From Micavibrio_A sp035759665 (GTDB lineage: Bacteria > Pseudomonadota > Alphaproteobacteria > Micavibrionales > Micavibrionaceae), in NCBI GenBank assembly GCA_035759665.1, contig DASTUM010000126.1:1-16883 (forward strand): a stretch of DNA of 16,883 nt, given 5' to 3'. The notes under the pieces were generated by a model. It was not told the DNA's origin. It was given only the letters and a program-made list of their open reading frames with translations, and ran no database searches. This document shows positions 14,407 to 16,883 of the stretch, in pieces. Each line of letters starts with the position of its first letter. Position 1 is the stretch's first letter. Made by a program: the position numbers and the translations under genes.

Positions 14407-14949
14407 ATGGGTAAAAAAATCATCCTCATCGCTGCTTTTTTGTTCCTGTGCGGCCCGGCTTTTGCCGGCGCGCCCGCGAAAGCGCCGGAGCCTGCGCAGA
14501 GCGGGCCGGTCGCCGATACGGGAAAATCCTCCTCCGGCCTGCCGATTCCAAGATTCGTCAGCCTTGCCGCCGACAAGGTGTTCGTGCGTACCGGCCCGGC
14601 GCTCCGCTACCCCATCAAATGGGTTTATCAGCGTCAGAACCTGCCCGTGGAGATCATTCAGGAGTTTGATACCTGGCGCAAAATCCGCGATATGGACGGT
14701 GATGACGGATGGGTTCACCAATCGCTGCTCTCCGGCGACCGCTACGCCATCGTCAAGGGCGAGATCAATCTGGCCGTCCGCAAGGAACCCGGCGCGAACA
14801 GCCGTATCTCGGCGTTTTATGAGCCCGATGTCGTGGCCTCCTTAAGCGGCTGCGAGGGGGAGTGGTGCCGCGTGCGGTCGGAAGGTTATGAGGGTTGGGC
14901 GGAAAGAAAGTTTTTGTGGGGTATTTACGACTCAGAGGACTTCGATTAA
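14407..14949 (+). CDS. Secreted SH3-domain (SH3_4-type) protein
   Basis: A 180-aa periplasmic protein. The N-terminus is a Sec signal peptide: MGKK, a hydrophobic core IILIAAFLFLC, and a likely cleavage after AFA at residue 20. A Pro/Ala-rich linker (21-45) is followed by two bacterial SH3-like segments at about 48-112 and 115-175, containing the alphaproteobacterial SH3_4 hallmarks PRFVSLAADKVFVRTGPALRYP, FDTWRKIRD and GWVHQSLLSG. Such domains usually bind peptidoglycan or envelope proteins; the ligand here is unknown. No Shine-Dalgarno is visible before the ATG, and a possible -10 lies about 10 bp upstream, so the mRNA may be leaderless. Two Cys (SGCEGEWCRV) may form a disulfide. Confidence 0.9.
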   Translation: MGKKIILIAAFLFLCGPAFAGAPAKAPEPAQSGPVADTGKSSSGLPIPRFVSLAADKVFVRTGPALRYPIKWVYQRQNLPVEIIQEFDTWRKIRDMDGDDGWVHQSLLSGDRYAIVKGEINLAVRKEPGANSRISAFYEPDVVASLSGCEGEWCRVRSEGYEGWAERKFLWGIYDSEDFD

Positions 14950-14956
14950 ATTTAAA

Positions 14957-14989
14957 GGGATGATTCGCTAATTTATCCACAATCATCCC
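14957..14989 (+). terminator. Stem-loop after the SH3 gene, possible terminator
   Basis: GGGATGATT (14957-14965) and AATCATCCC (14981-14989) are perfect 9-bp inverted repeats around a 15-base AT-rich loop, starting 7 bp after the stop codon. The following GTTTCTG is only weakly T-rich, so termination efficiency is uncertain; it may simply protect the 3' end. Confidence 0.5.
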
Positions 14990-15048
14990 GTTTCTGAACT
15001 ACACCTGCCAACCATCTTGATTCCTTAAACAAAAACAGAATTTCTAAT

Positions 15049-16023
15049 ATGCAAACACATTCCGCCAAGGCCGATGTGGCCATCCGGATTCATACTTCGA
15101 TTCAAGCGCTTGCCGAAGAGCCCGAAATGGGGACGGATTCGATGAAAGTCCTCATGCTCTATGCGGGGATGCTGGTCGAGTGCGCGTTTTTATTCGACAA
15201 TTGCGAGGAGGCTCTTGAGGGCGCGTTCGCGCGCCTCGCCGACCTTCTGGAATGCGAACCTTATGCGGGTGATCTCGGCGACAGGGCGCTGCCGCCGAGC
15301 GCCATCATCGATTTCGATTCGGAGCAGGGGCGTTCCATCACCCGCGAGTTTTTCGGGGAGTGGGAAGATTGCAATTACGAATTCCAGGACATGGTTTTGT
15401 ACCTGATCCAGCAGAGCTTCGCCCGATGGGAAATGTTCGGCCAGCCGCGCTCGGAATCTTTCCGCCTGCTGGTCGAGGCCACGTACCGCGCCATGGCCTA
15501 TGAGCTGGCGGCGCAGGAACTTTGCGACGCGGTGATCGAGCAGCGCATCGGCACGTCGCACTGGAAGCTTACCGACAGTGTGTCCGCGCTTGCGGGTACG
15601 GCGGGGTACAAGCTGGCGCAAAGCCATGACGGACGCAACCAGTGCTGCTGGTTCCGCGGCTCCGATCTTCCCGATCTTCTCGACCAGACGGCCTATGTTA
15701 TGACGCAGGAGGCGGTACGCCATGGATTGTGCGCGACGACCGACTGGCGTTTCGGCCTTCCGGCCAACGATACCCCGGCCAATCCGCCAACCGACCTGAT
15801 CCGCAATATGGAGCCGCTTTGCACGGGATTCTTCCAGGCTATCGAAATGGTTGATCTGTCCGACCAGGCCGTGGCCTGCGCCAAGGCAGCGGGCAGGATG
15901 CTGGCGATCGCCGCAGGCGGCAAGAAACCGGAACTGGAGCCTGCTATCGCCAAGCCGCTCGCCATGTCCGCCATCACCGAAAGCTATAAGAGCGTTTGTG
16001 TGGAATACGCCTTTATGGCATAG
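15049..16023 (+). CDS. 324-aa hypothetical protein, Cys-rich and helical
   Basis: I do not recognise this protein. It is acidic, soluble and mostly helical, with no signal peptide or membrane helix. About ten cysteines are spread along it, including an adjacent pair in NQCCWF, without a recognised metal-binding spacing. A central segment (QSFARWEMFGQPRSESFRLLVEATYRAMAYELAAQELCD) is strongly helical. The ATG at 15049 has no Shine-Dalgarno; downstream in-frame Met codons (for example in EEPEMGTDSMK) are alternative starts. It appears monocistronic: a stem-loop lies before it and a good terminator at 16043-16071 after it. Good codon usage and the flanking signals support a real gene, but the role is open. 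Confidence 0.8.
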   Translation: MQTHSAKADVAIRIHTSIQALAEEPEMGTDSMKVLMLYAGMLVECAFLFDNCEEALEGAFARLADLLECEPYAGDLGDRALPPSAIIDFDSEQGRSITREFFGEWEDCNYEFQDMVLYLIQQSFARWEMFGQPRSESFRLLVEATYRAMAYELAAQELCDAVIEQRIGTSHWKLTDSVSALAGTAGYKLAQSHDGRNQCCWFRGSDLPDLLDQTAYVMTQEAVRHGLCATTDWRFGLPANDTPANPPTDLIRNMEPLCTGFFQAIEMVDLSDQAVACAKAAGRMLAIAAGGKKPELEPAIAKPLAMSAITESYKSVCVEYAFMA

Positions 16024-16042
16024 CGCCGTCTTCGAAAAGCGC

Positions 16043-16071
16043 TCTCTCCCTTTAGGGGAGGGATTTTGTTT
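16043..16071 (+). terminator. Rho-independent terminator before fabA
   Basis: TCTCTCCC (16043-16050) pairs with GGGAGGGA (16056-16063), with one T-G wobble, around a TTTAG loop, and is followed directly by a T-rich run TTTTGTTT (16064-16071). It lies 20 bp after the stop of the 324-aa gene. Its stem resembles the hairpin between sufT and sufA. Confidence 0.7.
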
Positions 16072-16146
16072 GATTTCGCCTTGATTCTCATGCTTTTCTT
16101 GGCTATGTCTTTCTTTATGTCGATACAGGATACAGTGAAAAAAATC

Positions 16147-16677
16147 ATGGAATTTGTTCCCAAATCTTCCTACTCGTTTGAAGACCTTATCGAGTGCGGA
16201 AAGGGCAAATTGTTCGGGCCGGGCAACGCGCAACTGCCGCTGCCGCCGATGCTGATGTTCGACCGCATCGTCAAGATCGCCAAGGAAGGCGGGGCGTTCG
16301 AAAAAGGCGAAATCGTCGCCGAGCTCGACGTGAAAAAAGACCTCTGGTTTTTCGAATGCCACTTCAAGGGCGACCCTGTCATGCCGGGATGCCTTGGCCT
16401 CGACGCGATGTGGCAGCTTCTCGGATTTTATCTCGGATGGACGGGGGCACCCGGATCGGGCCGCGCGCTCGGCCTTGGCGAACTGAAATTTTCGGGCCAG
16501 ATTTTGCCGACGACGAAACTCGTGAAATACGTCATCGATATCAAGCGCGTCATCAACCGCAAGCTCGTCCTCGGCGTGGCCGACGGGCGCGTGGAAGCGG
16601 ACGGACAGGTGATCTACGAGGCGAAAGACCTCAAGGTGGGATTGTTCGACAATACGTCGGCGCTTGGCGCGGCTTAG
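16147..16677 (+). CDS. fabA: 3-hydroxydecanoyl-ACP dehydratase / isomerase FabA
   Basis: Hot-dog-fold enzyme of type II fatty-acid synthesis, dehydrating 3-hydroxyacyl-ACP and isomerising trans-2- to cis-3-decenoyl-ACP for unsaturated fatty acids. Counting from ATG 16147, the catalytic pair is His72 (FECHFKGDPVMPG) and Asp86 (GCLGLDAMWQLLGFYLGW), matching E. coli His70 and Asp84. The length is 176 aa, close to the usual 170. The C-terminal KDLKVGLFDNTSA is also typical. The start is uncertain: ATG 16147, GTG 16135 (AGGA four bases upstream) and ATG 16117 are all in frame; 16147 fits the family N-terminus best. A longer frame from TTG 16066 adds only a hydrophobic stretch encoded by the terminator tail and leader. 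fabB does not follow, unlike the common alphaproteobacterial fabA-fabB order. Confidence 0.96.
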   Translation: MEFVPKSSYSFEDLIECGKGKLFGPGNAQLPLPPMLMFDRIVKIAKEGGAFEKGEIVAELDVKKDLWFFECHFKGDPVMPGCLGLDAMWQLLGFYLGWTGAPGSGRALGLGELKFSGQILPTTKLVKYVIDIKRVINRKLVLGVADGRVEADGQVIYEAKDLKVGLFDNTSALGAA

Positions 16678-16724
16678 TAGCGTACCAATTAGGCAGTAAC
16701 TATTTCCATAATTTTATTGATTTT

Positions 16725-16756
16725 GCCATGATGACGCGGTAAAAGCCCATCATGGC
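16725..16756 (+). promoter_or_regulatory. Inverted repeat covering the start codon of the last gene
   Basis: GCCATGATG (16725-16733) and CATCATGGC (16748-16756) are perfect 9-bp inverted repeats with a 14-base loop. The ATG of the following gene (16752-16754) lies in the right arm. If transcription starts upstream of 16725 the stem would hide the start; a promoter-like TTGATT (16717-16722) and TAAAAG (16740-16745), spacer 17, would instead give a transcript starting at about the ATG. Confidence 0.45.
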
Positions 16757-16883
16757 ATTGAGCGCGTTATTCAATAAGGCCGCAGGGCTGGCCGAGGCCT
16801 ATGACGGGTCGGAGCAGGCTTACGACAGCTTTATGGAGGCCGCCATCGCCTATGAGAGCGCGGGCGGCGAGAAAGAAAAGGTC
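16752..16883 (+). CDS. Start of an unknown gene, cut by window end
   Basis: The frame from ATG 16752 is open for 44 codons to the end of the window and uses codons like its neighbours. The product starts MALSALFNKAAGLAEAYDGS and continues with an acidic, Ala-rich helical pattern. An in-frame TAA at 16740-16742 sets the upstream limit. No Shine-Dalgarno is visible. It does not look like FabB. No function can be given from this fragment. Confidence 0.6.
   Translation, partial: MALSALFNKAAGLAEAYDGSEQAYDSFMEAAIAYESAGGEKEKV

Noticed and set aside
16066..16146. Hydrophobic N-terminal extension of FabA from a TTG start
   Set aside because: The frame begins in the terminator T-run; FabA is cytosolic and the family N-terminus aligns near 16147.
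16681..16690. CGTACCAATT, identical (reverse strand) to ten bases of the suf operator arm
   Set aside because: Only one half-site is present, without the second GTAC at the right distance; a 10-base match in this window can be chance.

Overview
The window (about 16.9 kb, moderately GC-rich, densely packed) looks like chromosomal DNA of an alphaproteobacterium. Support comes from the PleC/DivJ-like kinase core, a Fur protein without the C-terminal CxxC motif, a DUF1491 protein, the regulator-first Rrf2-sufB-C-D-S-T-A operon, a FabA dehydratase, an SH3_4 periplasmic protein and an interspersed 'CGTCATTGCGAG' palindromic repeat. I cannot name the genus. I see no rRNA or tRNA gene, CRISPR array, phage gene or transposase.

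Layout. (1) 3-2268, plus strand: the 3' end of a PAS/histidine kinase, then a compact group of Fur regulator, an 82-aa Cys-rich unknown and a DUF1491 protein. (2) 2252-4480, minus strand: a membrane protein fused to a spermidine-synthase-like domain, whose 3' end overlaps DUF1491 by 17 bp. (3) 4596-11049, plus strand: a SUF iron-sulfur cluster operon, Rrf2 regulator - sufB - 3-TM unknown - 92-aa unknown - sufC - 32-codon repeat-derived mini-ORF - sufD - sufS - sufT - sufA. Every junction up to sufT overlaps by 1-23 bp, which implies translational coupling; only sufA sits behind a 48-bp gap holding a hairpin. (4) 11061-11163: inverted repeats and a bidirectional-looking terminator between converging transcription units. 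(5) 11186-14339, minus strand: a 47-aa mini-gene, a dusA-like tRNA dihydrouridine synthase with a TTG start, three unknown genes and a final 47-aa mini-gene. (6) 14407-16883, plus strand: a secreted SH3 protein, a 324-aa unknown with a terminator, fabA, and the start of an unknown gene cut by the window end.

How the genes work together. SufS takes sulfur from cysteine, SufBCD is the scaffold/ATPase on which clusters are built, and SufT and SufA help maturation and delivery. The Rrf2 protein carries a cysteine group suited to an Fe-S sensor, and a 25-bp dyad fills the spacer of its own best promoter candidate, which suggests autoregulation by cluster supply. The upstream Fur protein gives a second possible metal-responsive regulator nearby.

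Most notable points: two uncharacterised genes inside the suf operon between sufB and sufC; a palindromic repeat at the sufC/sufD junction that appears to have taken over the original sufD start and left a short sufD re-initiating at GTG; and two mini-genes flanking the dusA-led operon.
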